A DNA stretch of 64,000 bases from Saccharothrix luteola (GTDB lineage Bacteria; Actinomycetota; Actinomycetes; Mycobacteriales; Pseudonocardiaceae), in assembly GCF_020859565.1 (NCBI RefSeq), contig NZ_JAJHUO010000002.1:62001-126000 (forward strand), given 5' to 3'. Under the pieces are notes generated by a model that worked only from the letters and a program-made list of their open reading frames with translations, had not been told where the DNA came from and did no database searches. Below are positions 1-7,237 of the stretch, in pieces; the stretch's first letter is position 1, and each line of letters opens with the position of its first letter. A program made the translations under genes and the position numbers.

Positions 1-1263
1 CCGGAACGTTTCCCGGGCGGCCGCGACGGCGGCGATGTTGACCGCGCAGAGCGCGGCGGTGAGCACCGCGACCGGGATCCAGCCGGTGGTGCCGGTCCCG
101 GCGATGGCGGCGCCGATGGTGGGGGCGAAACCTGCGATGGCGAAGCCGATCTGGGTGCCGATCGCCATGCCGGACAGCCGGACGCCGGTCTTGAACATCT
201 CGCCGTAGAACGCGGGCCAGATGCCGTTGGCGGCGCTGTAGACGACGCCGAACATGACGATGCCGACCAGGAAGATCATCGGGTAGTTGCCCGCCGAGAT
301 GGCGGCGAAGTAGGCGAACACCAGCACGGCGCAGCCAACCGAGCCGGTGATGAACACGGGTTTGCGGCCCACCCGGTCGGCGAGCGTGGCCCACAGGGGG
401 AGAGCGAGCAGGGCGACGACGTTGGCCAGCACACCGACCCACAGCATGGACGACCGGTCGAGTCCGACGGTGTTCACCGCGTAGCTCAGCGCGTAGACGG
501 TGAAGATGGTGCTCACGGAGGCGATGAGTGACGCTTGCACGACGCGGAGCACGTCGCGCCAGTGCTCGCGGAACAGCACGGCGACCGGCAGGCGGGCCAC
601 GCTGCCGGTGGCCTTCTGCCGCTCGAACACCGGTGTCTCCTCCAGACGGCGTCGGATGACGTAGCCGGCCACGACGACGACGAAGCTGGCCCAGAACGGC
701 ACCCGCCAACCCCAGGACAGCAGCGCCTCCTCGGGGAGCGCGGCCACGGGCAGGAATACCGCGGTGGCGAGGATCTGACCGGCCTGGGTGCCGCTGAGCG
801 TGAAGCTCGTGTAGTACGCGCGGCGGTGCGTCGGTGCGTGTTCGAGCGTCATCGAGTTCGCGCCCGCCTGCTCGCCCGAGGCCGACAGGCCTTGGAGCAG
901 CCGCAGCAGCACGAGCATGACGGGAGCCAGCACACCGGCCTGGTCGTACGTGGGCAGGCAGCCCACCAGGAACGTGGCCACGCCCATCAGCATGAGCGTG
1001 AAGACCAGCACCTTCTTGCGCCCCAGGCGGTCGCCGACGTGGCCGAGCAGGAACGCGCCGACGGGCCGCGCCACGTAGCCGACGCCGAAGGTCGCCACGG
1101 ACAGCAGGGTGCCGGTGGCCGGATCGGACGCCGGGAAGAACACCTTGTTGAACACCAGCGCCGCGGCGGTGCCGTAGATGAAGAAGTCGTAGTACTCCAG
1201 AGCGCTCCCGATCCAGGCCGCGACCGCGGCCTGCCGGGGCTTGCCTGCCCGTTGCGTGGTCAC
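1..1263 (-). CDS. MHS-family MFS transporter, shikimate/aromatic-acid type (3' end beyond window)
   Basis: This gene runs off the left edge; 421 codons are visible from a GTG at 1263, which has an AGGAG about 9 bases upstream. The protein begins with a short basic stretch and then WIGSALEYYDFFIYGTAAAL, the hallmark first helix of the metabolite:H+ symporter (MHS) branch of the major facilitator superfamily. The loop motif GHVGDRLGRKK lies between helices 2 and 3, and a second related loop, ADRVGRKP, falls in the other half. Family members import shikimate, citrate, proline or aromatic acids. Because a shared operator links it to a dehydroshikimate dehydratase and a shikimate/quinate dehydrogenase, I infer a shikimate, quinate or dehydroshikimate importer. 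About 11 transmembrane helices can be read; only the extreme C-terminus is missing. Confidence 0.88.
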   Translation of the reverse strand, partial: MTTQRAGKPRQAAVAAWIGSALEYYDFFIYGTAAALVFNKVFFPASDPATGTLLSVATFGVGYVARPVGAFLLGHVGDRLGRKKVLVFTLMLMGVATFLVGCLPTYDQAGVLAPVMLVLLRLLQGLSASGEQAGANSMTLEHAPTHRRAYYTSFTLSGTQAGQILATAVFLPVAALPEEALLSWGWRVPFWASFVVVVAGYVIRRRLEETPVFERQKATGSVARLPVAVLFREHWRDVLRVVQASLIASVSTIFTVYALSYAVNTVGLDRSSMLWVGVLANVVALLALPLWATLADRVGRKPVFITGSVGCAVLVFAYFAAISAGNYPMIFLVGIVMFGVVYSAANGIWPAFYGEMFKTGVRLSGMAIGTQIGFAIAGFAPTIGAAIAGTGTTGWIPVAVLTAALCAVNIAAVAAARETFR

Positions 1264-1319
1264 TGGGGTGCTCCTGGTGTCAGGCGTCGTTGCGAGGTCA
1301 GCAGCCGGGCCGATCGAGC

Positions 1320-1337
1320 GAACGGACTAGATAGTTA
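1320..1337 (-). promoter_or_regulatory. TetR-type operator, copy A (transporter promoter)
   Basis: Read on the minus strand this is TAACTATCTAGTCCGTTC. Two near-identical copies lie at 2136-2153 and 4947-4964. The core ACTA-TC-TAGT is an inverted repeat, as expected for a TetR dimer site. It lies 57 bp upstream of the transporter start and downstream of the tetR gene, so the transporter appears to have its own regulated promoter. Confidence 0.75.
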
Positions 1338-1380
1338 ATTAGGCTGATGTGGCGGCGGTCACTTTGTCAAGGGGTGACGA

Positions 1381-2091
1381 TCAGCGGACGGTCAGGTGCG
1401 CCAGGACGAGGTCGCAGAGCATCCCGCGGTAGTGGGCGCGCAGGGCGGGGTCGAGCATGTCGCGCTTGAAGATCGCGTTGAAGGTGTGCCGGTTGGCCGT
1501 GCGGAACACGCAGAACGCGCTGATCACCATGTGCACGTCGAGCGGGTCGACGTCGTCGCGGAAGACGCCCGATTCCCGGCCCCGGTCGAGGATCCTGGCC
1601 AGCACGTCGAGCGCGGGGGAGGCCAGGCCGGTCAGCACGGAGGAGCGGGCGATGTGCTCGGCGCGGTCGATGTTCTCGATGCTGACCAGTCGGACGAAGT
1701 CCGGGTGGGACTCGTGGTGGTCGAACGTGAGCTCGGCCAGCCGCCGGATGGCGTCGACGGGGTCGAGGTGCTCGACGTCCAGTTCCCGCTCGATGGTCCG
1801 GATGCCGGTGTAGGCCCGCTCCAGTACCGCGATGTAGAGCTGTTCCTTGTTGCCGAAGTAGTAGTAGATCATCCGCTTGGTGGTGCTCGTCTTCGCGGCG
1901 ATCTCGTCCACCCTGGCGCCCGCGTACCCCTTGTCGGCGAACTCGGTGGTGGCGACGTCGAGGATGTCGGCGCGGGTCCGGTCGGGGTCCCGGCCGCGGT
2001 CCGGTCCGTCGGCGGGGCGTCGTGCCGGAATGGCACCGGGAACCTGAGCGGCCAACGACTTCCCTCTCCGACCGTGGATCTGTGTCGCCAC
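1381..2091 (-). CDS. TetR/AcrR-family regulator of the shikimate/quinate locus
   Basis: A 236-aa protein with an N-terminal tail of about 35 disordered, basic residues, then a classical TetR DNA-binding domain. The recognition region reads VDEIAAKTSTTKRMIYYYFG and is followed by KEQLYIAVLE, where the ligand domain begins. The helical C-terminal domain (roughly residues 95-236) would bind the effector. Divergent from quiC and upstream of the transporter, it is bracketed by three copies of one operator, one of them 45 bp upstream of its own start. This suggests it represses itself, quiC, the dehydrogenase and the transporter, and is released by an aromatic pathway intermediate. The effector is unknown; protocatechuate, dehydroshikimate or shikimate would fit the context. 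Confidence 0.85.
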   Translation of the reverse strand: MATQIHGRRGKSLAAQVPGAIPARRPADGPDRGRDPDRTRADILDVATTEFADKGYAGARVDEIAAKTSTTKRMIYYYFGNKEQLYIAVLERAYTGIRTIERELDVEHLDPVDAIRRLAELTFDHHESHPDFVRLVSIENIDRAEHIARSSVLTGLASPALDVLARILDRGRESGVFRDDVDPLDVHMVISAFCVFRTANRHTFNAIFKRDMLDPALRAHYRGMLCDLVLAHLTVR

Positions 2092-2135
2092 TGTAGCGAG
2101 GTGCGCGGTCCGGGGCGTCCCAACGCACGGCTAAG

Positions 2136-2153
2136 TAACTATCTGGTACGTTC
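2136..2153. promoter_or_regulatory. TetR-type operator, copy B (tetR/quiC divergent promoter)
   Basis: TAACTATCTGGTACGTTC on the plus strand, differing from copy C by one base. It sits in the 91-bp gap between the divergent tetR (start 2091) and quiC (start 2183) genes, so one bound dimer could control both promoters. Confidence 0.78.
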
Positions 2154-2182
2154 ATTACGTCCGCGGCACTGCGGAGGCGACG

Positions 2183-4045
2183 ATGGACGGCCCGGAACTC
2201 CACCTGGACATCGCGACGGTGTGCTTGTCCGGCACGCTCGAGGACAAGCTGGCCGCCGCGGGCGCGGCCGGCTTCGACGGCGTCGAGATCTTCGAGCACG
2301 ACCTGGTCGTCTCGCCTTGGTCGCTGCGGGAGGTCCGTGCCCGCTGCGCGGACCTGGGGCTGTCGATCGACCTGTACCAGCCGTTCCGCGACTTCGAGGC
2401 GGTGCCGCCGGACGTGCTCGCGGCGAACCTGCGCCGGGCCGAGCGCAAGTTCGACGTGATGGAGCAGCTCGGGGTGGACACCGTGCTGGTGTGCTCCTCG
2501 GTCTCGCCGGACGCCGTCGACGACGACGACCTCGCCGCCGAGCAGCTGCACGCGCTGGCGTGCCGGGCGGCCGACCGGGGCATCCGGATCGCGTACGAGG
2601 CGCTCGCGTGGGGGCGCTTCGTGAACACCTACGAGCACTCGTGGCGGATCGTCAGGCGTGGTGACCACCCCGCGCTGGGGCTGTGCCTGGACAGCTTCCA
2701 CGTGCTCTCCCGCGGCAGCGACATCGCCGGGATCCGGGTGATCCCCGGCTCGCGGATCTTCTTCCTGCAACTGGCGGACGCGCCCCGGTTGAGGATGGAC
2801 GTGCTGCAGTGGAGCAGGCACCACCGGCTCTTCCCCGGTCAGGGTGCGTTCGACCTGGCCGCCTTCACCGGCACCGTGGTGGCCACCGGCTACGACGGCC
2901 CGGTGTCGCTGGAGGTGTTCAACGACGTCTTCCGGCAGGCCGACCCCGCCCGGACCGCGGTCGACGCCATGCGCTCGCTGCTGCTCCTCCGCGAGGACAT
3001 CGCCACCACGGGTCCGGTGAGCGTCCGTGACCGGATGGGCGTCGCCGACCTGCCCGCCGCGCCACAACCGACCGGGTACGCGTTCTGTGAGCTGACCACC
3101 GCCGGTTCCGGCGCTCCCGACCCCACGCCGGTGCTCGCCGGTCTCGGCTTCGTCCACATGGGACACGACGAGTCGAGCTCGGCCCGGTTGTGGCAGCAGG
3201 GGGATGCCCGGATCGTGGTCCGGACGACCGGGTTCGGTGGCGTGCGGATCGGCGCGCTGGGTGTGGAGACCCCGGACCCGGCGGTCGCCGCGCGGCGTGC
3301 GGAACGGCTGCTCGCCCCGACTGACTCCGGTGGTGGTGCGGACCCGGCGGTCACCGCGCCCGACGGCGTCACGCTCGTCTTCTGCCGCCCGGGAGGCGAC
3401 TGGACGGCGGACTTCACGGCGGCGGAGCCCGCGGCGGTGCACACCTGCGGCATCACCGGGATCGACCACGTCTCGCTCACCGAGCCGTTCGACGACTTCG
3501 ACCGCACCGCCCTGTTCTACCGGGCCGCGCTCGGCCTGCGCCCGGAGCCCGAGACCGAGTTCGCCGCACCGTTCGGCCTGATCCGCAGCCGTTCGGCGAC
3601 CGATCGCGACCGGCGGATCCGTATCGCGCTGAACGTGGCGGCGCTGCGGCGCGGCGACTGGGCGCCCGCCGTGCCCGACCCGCAGCACATCGCTTTCACG
3701 TCCGAGGACGTGGTGGCCAGCGCTCGGGCGATGCGTGCGCTCGGCGCGCCCCTGCTCGACATCCCCGACAACTACTACGACGACCTCGACGCGCGCTTCG
3801 CCTTGCCGCCCGGGCGACTCGCCTCGTTGCGCGAGTGCTCAGTGCTCTACGACCAGGACGAGCACGGCCAGTTCCTCCACTTCTACACGCACATGCTGGG
3901 ATCGCACCTGTTCTTCGAGGTCGTCCAGCGCATCGGCGGGTACCAGGGCTACGGCGCGGTCAACTCGCCGGTGCGGATGGCCGCACATCGCCAGTTCCGG
4001 TTGACCCGGGAAGCCGCCGACCGACCCGATCCCCGCCCGCGCTGA
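2183..4045 (+). CDS. quiC: 3-dehydroshikimate dehydratase, two-domain QuiC type
   Basis: A 620-aa enzyme converting 3-dehydroshikimate to protocatechuate, the committed step of quinate/shikimate catabolism. Residues 1-280 form a sugar-isomerase-like TIM barrel. The metal ligands expected for the bacterial family are visible: E139 (AYEALAWG), D170 (CLDSFH), Q196 (LQLADAP) and E244 (LEVFND). After a linker, residues about 330-600 form a vicinal-oxygen-chelate (HPPD-like) domain with GIDHVSLTEP, PQHIAFTS and FFEVVQRIGGYQGYGAVN, as in the fused pseudomonad QuiC proteins. The ATG at 2183 is chosen because GGAGG lies 6 bases upstream. Its promoter region carries the shared TetR operator. The last 86 bp overlap the 3' end of the convergent dehydrogenase gene. 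No protocatechuate ring-cleavage genes are visible here. Confidence 0.92.
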   Translation: MDGPELHLDIATVCLSGTLEDKLAAAGAAGFDGVEIFEHDLVVSPWSLREVRARCADLGLSIDLYQPFRDFEAVPPDVLAANLRRAERKFDVMEQLGVDTVLVCSSVSPDAVDDDDLAAEQLHALACRAADRGIRIAYEALAWGRFVNTYEHSWRIVRRGDHPALGLCLDSFHVLSRGSDIAGIRVIPGSRIFFLQLADAPRLRMDVLQWSRHHRLFPGQGAFDLAAFTGTVVATGYDGPVSLEVFNDVFRQADPARTAVDAMRSLLLLREDIATTGPVSVRDRMGVADLPAAPQPTGYAFCELTTAGSGAPDPTPVLAGLGFVHMGHDESSSARLWQQGDARIVVRTTGFGGVRIGALGVETPDPAVAARRAERLLAPTDSGGGADPAVTAPDGVTLVFCRPGGDWTADFTAAEPAAVHTCGITGIDHVSLTEPFDDFDRTALFYRAALGLRPEPETEFAAPFGLIRSRSATDRDRRIRIALNVAALRRGDWAPAVPDPQHIAFTSEDVVASARAMRALGAPLLDIPDNYYDDLDARFALPPGRLASLRECSVLYDQDEHGQFLHFYTHMLGSHLFFEVVQRIGGYQGYGAVNSPVRMAAHRQFRLTREAADRPDPRPR

Positions 4046-4940
4046 GCACGAGCGCGTCGAAGTGGCGCATCATCCGGTCCGCGTCGGGCTCGCGGCCGGT
4101 GAAGAGCCGGAACGCCTCCGCGGCCTGGAACACGACCATGCCGCCACCGTCGAGCACCCGACAGCCCCGCGCGCGTGCCGTCCGGAGCAGTTCGGTGGCC
4201 AGCGGCCGGTAGACCACGTCGGCCACCCAGAGCCGCGACGTGATCAGGTGCGCGGGCAGTGGCAGTCCCGGGTACGCGGTCATCCCAACGGGTGTGGCGT
4301 TGACCAGGCCGTCCGCGTCGTGCAGCACGCGGGCCAGCGTGACGTGGTCGTCGTCAAGGCGTCCGGCCAGGGCGCGGTCCGGGCCGAAGCGGTCGCGCAG
4401 GGAGCCGACGAGCACGTCACCGCGGTGGCGGTCGGCGTCGAAGACGTGAACGGCGCCCGCGCCCGCTTCCAGCAGCGCGTGGGCGGCAGCGGCCCCGGCG
4501 CCGCCCGCGCCGAGGAGGACCACCTGGTCGAGCGGGGCGTCGGGAAGGCCCAGCCGGAGGTTCCGGGCGAAGCCGGCGAGGTCGGTGTTGTGGCCGATGG
4601 CCTTGCCGTCGGTGAAGACCACCGTGTTGACCGCTCGCAGCGCGGCGGCTTCGGGGGACAGCCCGTCGAGGTGGCGGAGCACGACCTGCTTGCACGGGTG
4701 GGTGATGTTGAGGCCGTCGTAGCCGGTCAGCCTCGCGGCGGCCAGGAGGTCGCCGACGGCCGCCGCCGGCAGGCCGAGGACGATCAGGTCGAGCGTGCGG
4801 TACAGGCAGCGCAGCCCCGACTCGTCGGCCTCGCGTTCGTGCAGCGCGGGGCTCAACGACGTCCCGATACCCGACCCGACCAGGCCGATCAGGAAACGGT
4901 CCTCGTCGCGCACTCCCGCCACAGCCGCCACCCCGTCCAC
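3960..4940 (-). CDS. Shikimate/quinate dehydrogenase (AroE superfamily, catabolic QsuD-like)
   Basis: A protein of up to 326 aa that oxidises shikimate or quinate to the 3-dehydro form. Visible motifs are the substrate loop GTSLSPALHE, the catalytic lysine in NITHPCKQ, the catalytic aspartate in IGHNTDLAGF, the dinucleotide loop GAGGAGAAAA and the closing GGGMVVFQAAEAF. The cofactor loop reads FDADRHR, with an acidic residue where NADP-dependent biosynthetic AroE carries NRT plus basic residues. This favours NAD and a degradative role, which fits the operator in its promoter. The GTG at 4940 has no Shine-Dalgarno sequence and begins only 6 bp past the operator. In-frame GTGs at 4931, 4922 and 4913 are alternatives, and 4913 would restore a more usual length. 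The unusual C-terminal tail of about 35 residues runs antisense into quiC. Confidence 0.85.
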   Translation of the reverse strand: MDGVAAVAGVRDEDRFLIGLVGSGIGTSLSPALHEREADESGLRCLYRTLDLIVLGLPAAAVGDLLAAARLTGYDGLNITHPCKQVVLRHLDGLSPEAAALRAVNTVVFTDGKAIGHNTDLAGFARNLRLGLPDAPLDQVVLLGAGGAGAAAAHALLEAGAGAVHVFDADRHRGDVLVGSLRDRFGPDRALAGRLDDDHVTLARVLHDADGLVNATPVGMTAYPGLPLPAHLITSRLWVADVVYRPLATELLRTARARGCRVLDGGGMVVFQAAEAFRLFTGREPDADRMMRHFDALVLSAGGDRVGRRLPGSTGTGDVRPSAPAS

Positions 4941-4946
4941 GATAAT

Positions 4947-4964
4947 GAACGTACTAGATAGTTA
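4947..4964 (-). promoter_or_regulatory. TetR-type operator, copy C (shikimate/quinate dehydrogenase promoter)
   Basis: Minus-strand TAACTATCTAGTACGTTC, identical to copy B except for one base; the identity continues as CATTA beyond the core. It lies immediately upstream of the annotated GTG at 4940, suggesting either a leaderless message or a downstream start. Confidence 0.76.
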
Positions 4965-5068
4965 CTTGTACTCCATTCGTCGCCCTCGCGAAAGACGAGG
5001 CATGCGCTCGCAGCCGCAACGCGCGCGTCATGCTGTACTACGCGGACAACCAGTGAGCCTTTCCAACC

Positions 5069-5650
5069 TCATCCGGCGTTGAGGTGGAGTGTGAGGACGG
5101 CTCTGGTCAGGTCGGTGATACGGGTGGTGGAGCAGCGGAGTCTGCGCAGTAGCCGCCAGTTCTTGAGGGTGGAGACGGCGCGTTCGCCGTGTGCGCGGAT
5201 GCGGGCGTGGGAGTGGTTGACCGCCTGCTGGCCGGGCGAGAGGTTGTGCCATCTGCCGTGGTAGGGGACGCGGACCGGACCGCGGTCAGATCATGGACCG
5301 AACCCGGCAGCGCGGGCGAGACTCAGAGCAGTCGCCCGGCCGGGTCGGCGAGGACCTGGACGTTCATGCCGTGGCGTTTGTGCTTTCCCGAGTAGTACGG
5401 ACGGTCCGCGGCGATCCGGTCGATGCGCAACAGGGTGCCGTCGAGGACGACATAGGCCTTGCACACGACGACTCCCATCGCGTCGGCCAGGTCCGGTGCC
5501 AACGCGGCCAGAAGTTGGACGGCTTCGTGGATGTAGCGGCAGGCGGTGGCCAGACCGACGCCGAATCCGGCGGCCAGGCGGGTGCAGGTGTCGCCGCAGC
5601 GCAGATGGGCCAGGACCAGGAGGGCCTGGCGGCCGGGGTCGAGCTTGCGT
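5069..5650 (-). pseudogene. IS5-family transposase remnant (5' truncated, nonsense codon, internal deletion)
   Basis: Translating the minus strand piecewise gives recognisable IS5-family DDE transposase. The upper part contains LLVLAHLRCGDTCTRLAAGF and the first catalytic aspartate, in VLDGTLLRIDRI, then YYSGKHKRHGMNVQVLADP. A TGA at 5323-5325 replaces the conserved tryptophan of LLWVSPALPGSVHDL. Shortly after, about 75 bp are missing near 5275, which removes the second aspartate and shifts the frame. The tail HARIRAHGERAVSTLKNW, with the catalytic glutamate, is intact and ends at 5069. About 40 N-terminal residues are absent. The remnant abuts another broken gene at about 5650, so it is long dead. 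Confidence 0.82.
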
Positions 5651-5659
5651 CACCTGCTG

Positions 5660-6145
5660 CCGATCCGGCGCGCTTGATGGCGTGGGGGAGCTTCAAGCCG
5701 TGCGCGCCGATGTTCTCGGCGGCGGTGAGGTGGTCGACGTCGAACTGCCAGAAGGACTCCCCGACCGCGGTGATCCCGGTCGAGCCGTCCAGCCAGACCG
5801 CGTGGGTGCTGCCTTTGATCGAGGAGTCGGTGGGTTCGAAGCGGAGAGTGGAGACCGTTCGGTTTCCTCGGGTCGCGCGGTGTCGTAGAACGCCAGATGT
5901 TGGCCGGTGTTGCCGAGCAACCCGGTGCGCCGGTCGGGGCTGAGGCTGATCGCGTGGCCGCCGGAAAGTCCGTCGTAGTACTCGATCCGGGAGGTGTGGC
6001 GTCCGCTGACCGGGTCGTACTGGAACACGCAGAACCCCACGCGGCCTTCCAGGCCGTTGAGCCCGTTGCCGTCCAGGGCGATGTGGAACGCGTAGGGGTA
6101 GCCGTCGGGCCTTGATCTGTTGCCGGCTTCCTCGATCGTGTTCAT
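5660..6145 (-). pseudogene. Broken propeller-like gene, frameshifted and truncated by an IS remnant
   Basis: From an ATG at 6145 the minus strand reads a plausible protein with blade-like repeats (FHIALDGNGLNG, GGHAISLSPDRRTGLLGN, QHLAFYDTARPEE). Near 5856 the reading shifts by one base, and the same protein style continues in the neighbouring frame (VSTLRFEPTDSSIKG, THAVWLDGSTGITAVGES, FWQFDVDHLTAAENIG) until the IS5 remnant begins at about 5650. The conserved-looking text on both sides of the shift argues for one ancestral gene. Its family is not certain; a beta-propeller is my reading of the repeating glycine/aspartate turns. It begins 73 bp after the oxygenase gene on the same strand and was probably co-transcribed with it. 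Confidence 0.6.
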
Positions 6146-6218
6146 GTCTTGAGCGAATCACGCCCGACTCGGGCGGGCCACGTATCGATCGGGCGACACG
6201 TCCGGTGGAAGTCCGTGG

Positions 6219-7196
6219 TCATCGGGTGAGGACGTAGCCGTCGTCGGGGCGGTGGTCGCGGGAGCGGCGGAGATCGGCGAGGGCGAAGGTGCGTTGGACC
6301 CAGCGGTCGGCTCCGTCGTAGCGGGGGCGGAAGGGGGTGCGGCCGTGCACGGTGATCCGGTTGTCGATGACGGCCATGTCGCCGGGGGTGAGTCGGGTGG
6401 TGCGGGCGGCGGTGTCGAAGGCGTGGGCGAGTTCGGCCAGTGCCGCTTCGGCCCGCGGGGTCGCCGGGGTGGTGGCGATCTGGGCCATGCGCATGTCCGG
6501 ATCGTCCACCGCGCCGAACAGCAGCGGTTGCGGTGCGCGAGTGGTGTTGTCGACGCCGAAGGACGGTGGTGGTCGAAGGATGAACTCCGGCGCGAACAGC
6601 GCGTCACGGGTGGCTTCGGGAAGCAGCGGCAGCACCTCCCGCAGGCACGCCGTGCGCAGGGCGGCGGTGCGGTCGTGGTCGGCGCGCAGGCACAGCAGCA
6701 GCACGTGGTCTGGTTCGTGGGGATGGAAGGCGTTCTCGTTGTGGAAGGTCAGCAGGGCCGACCCGGCGTTGCCGGAGAAGTTCTCCTTGCCCGGCACGGG
6801 CACGACGTCCTGCACGAGGGCACCGGACTTCTCGGCCAGGTACGCGGCGGGGTCGCCGAGCCCGCACGCCACCATCGTCAGCACCGCCGCCGCGACGGTG
6901 GCCTCGCGCTGCACCGACTCCGGCCTCGACGGCGTGGCCGACAGCGCCGCTCCGTCCACCGGCAGCCCTCGGATCACCAGCACCCCGTGCGGGCCGGAAT
7001 GCCGCCGGAACCGGCGCACACCGCGCCGCAACGCCAACGGCAGCTCGTCCCAGGCGTCGCGGGCGCGCTCGACCCACTCCGGCGCGTCGACGGGATGCCG
7101 GTCGGAGCACAGGGCGCGGGCGATGCGGTCGACCTCGGCGGTGTCGGACGGTCCCAGTTCCAGGACGGCGGTCGCGGTGGTGGCGGTCTCGGGCAT
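6219..7196 (-). CDS. Fe(II)/2-oxoglutarate oxygenase, clavaminate-synthase-like (AsnO/VioC group)
   Basis: A 325-aa enzyme of the TauD/clavaminate synthase superfamily. The facial triad is visible as H152 and E154 (FHNENAFHPHEPDH) and H284 (NRITVHGRTPF). R298 or R302 (DRWVQRTF) is placed to bind 2-oxoglutarate. The HxE form (Glu rather than Asp) and the overall length match the group that beta-hydroxylates free asparagine or arginine (AsnO, VioC, ClaA/OrfP-like). I therefore infer amino-acid hydroxylation, without knowing which substrate. The ATG at 7196 has AGGAG 8 bases upstream. It lies 41 bp after an unrecognised gene and 73 bp before a broken propeller-like gene, all on one strand. The operon is cut by insertion-sequence debris on both sides, so the pathway may no longer work. 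Confidence 0.85.
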   Translation of the reverse strand: MPETATTATAVLELGPSDTAEVDRIARALCSDRHPVDAPEWVERARDAWDELPLALRRGVRRFRRHSGPHGVLVIRGLPVDGAALSATPSRPESVQREATVAAAVLTMVACGLGDPAAYLAEKSGALVQDVVPVPGKENFSGNAGSALLTFHNENAFHPHEPDHVLLLCLRADHDRTAALRTACLREVLPLLPEATRDALFAPEFILRPPPSFGVDNTTRAPQPLLFGAVDDPDMRMAQIATTPATPRAEAALAELAHAFDTAARTTRLTPGDMAVIDNRITVHGRTPFRPRYDGADRWVQRTFALADLRRSRDHRPDDGYVLTR

Positions 7197-7237
7197 CGGT
7201 GTTCGCTCCTGGTTCCGGCGCGGGCGGCTGGTTCGGG

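Noticed and set aside
1367..3688. 773-aa minus-strand open frame across tetR and quiC
   Set aside because: Arg/Pro/Gly-rich shadow of two well-supported genes; no family resemblance.
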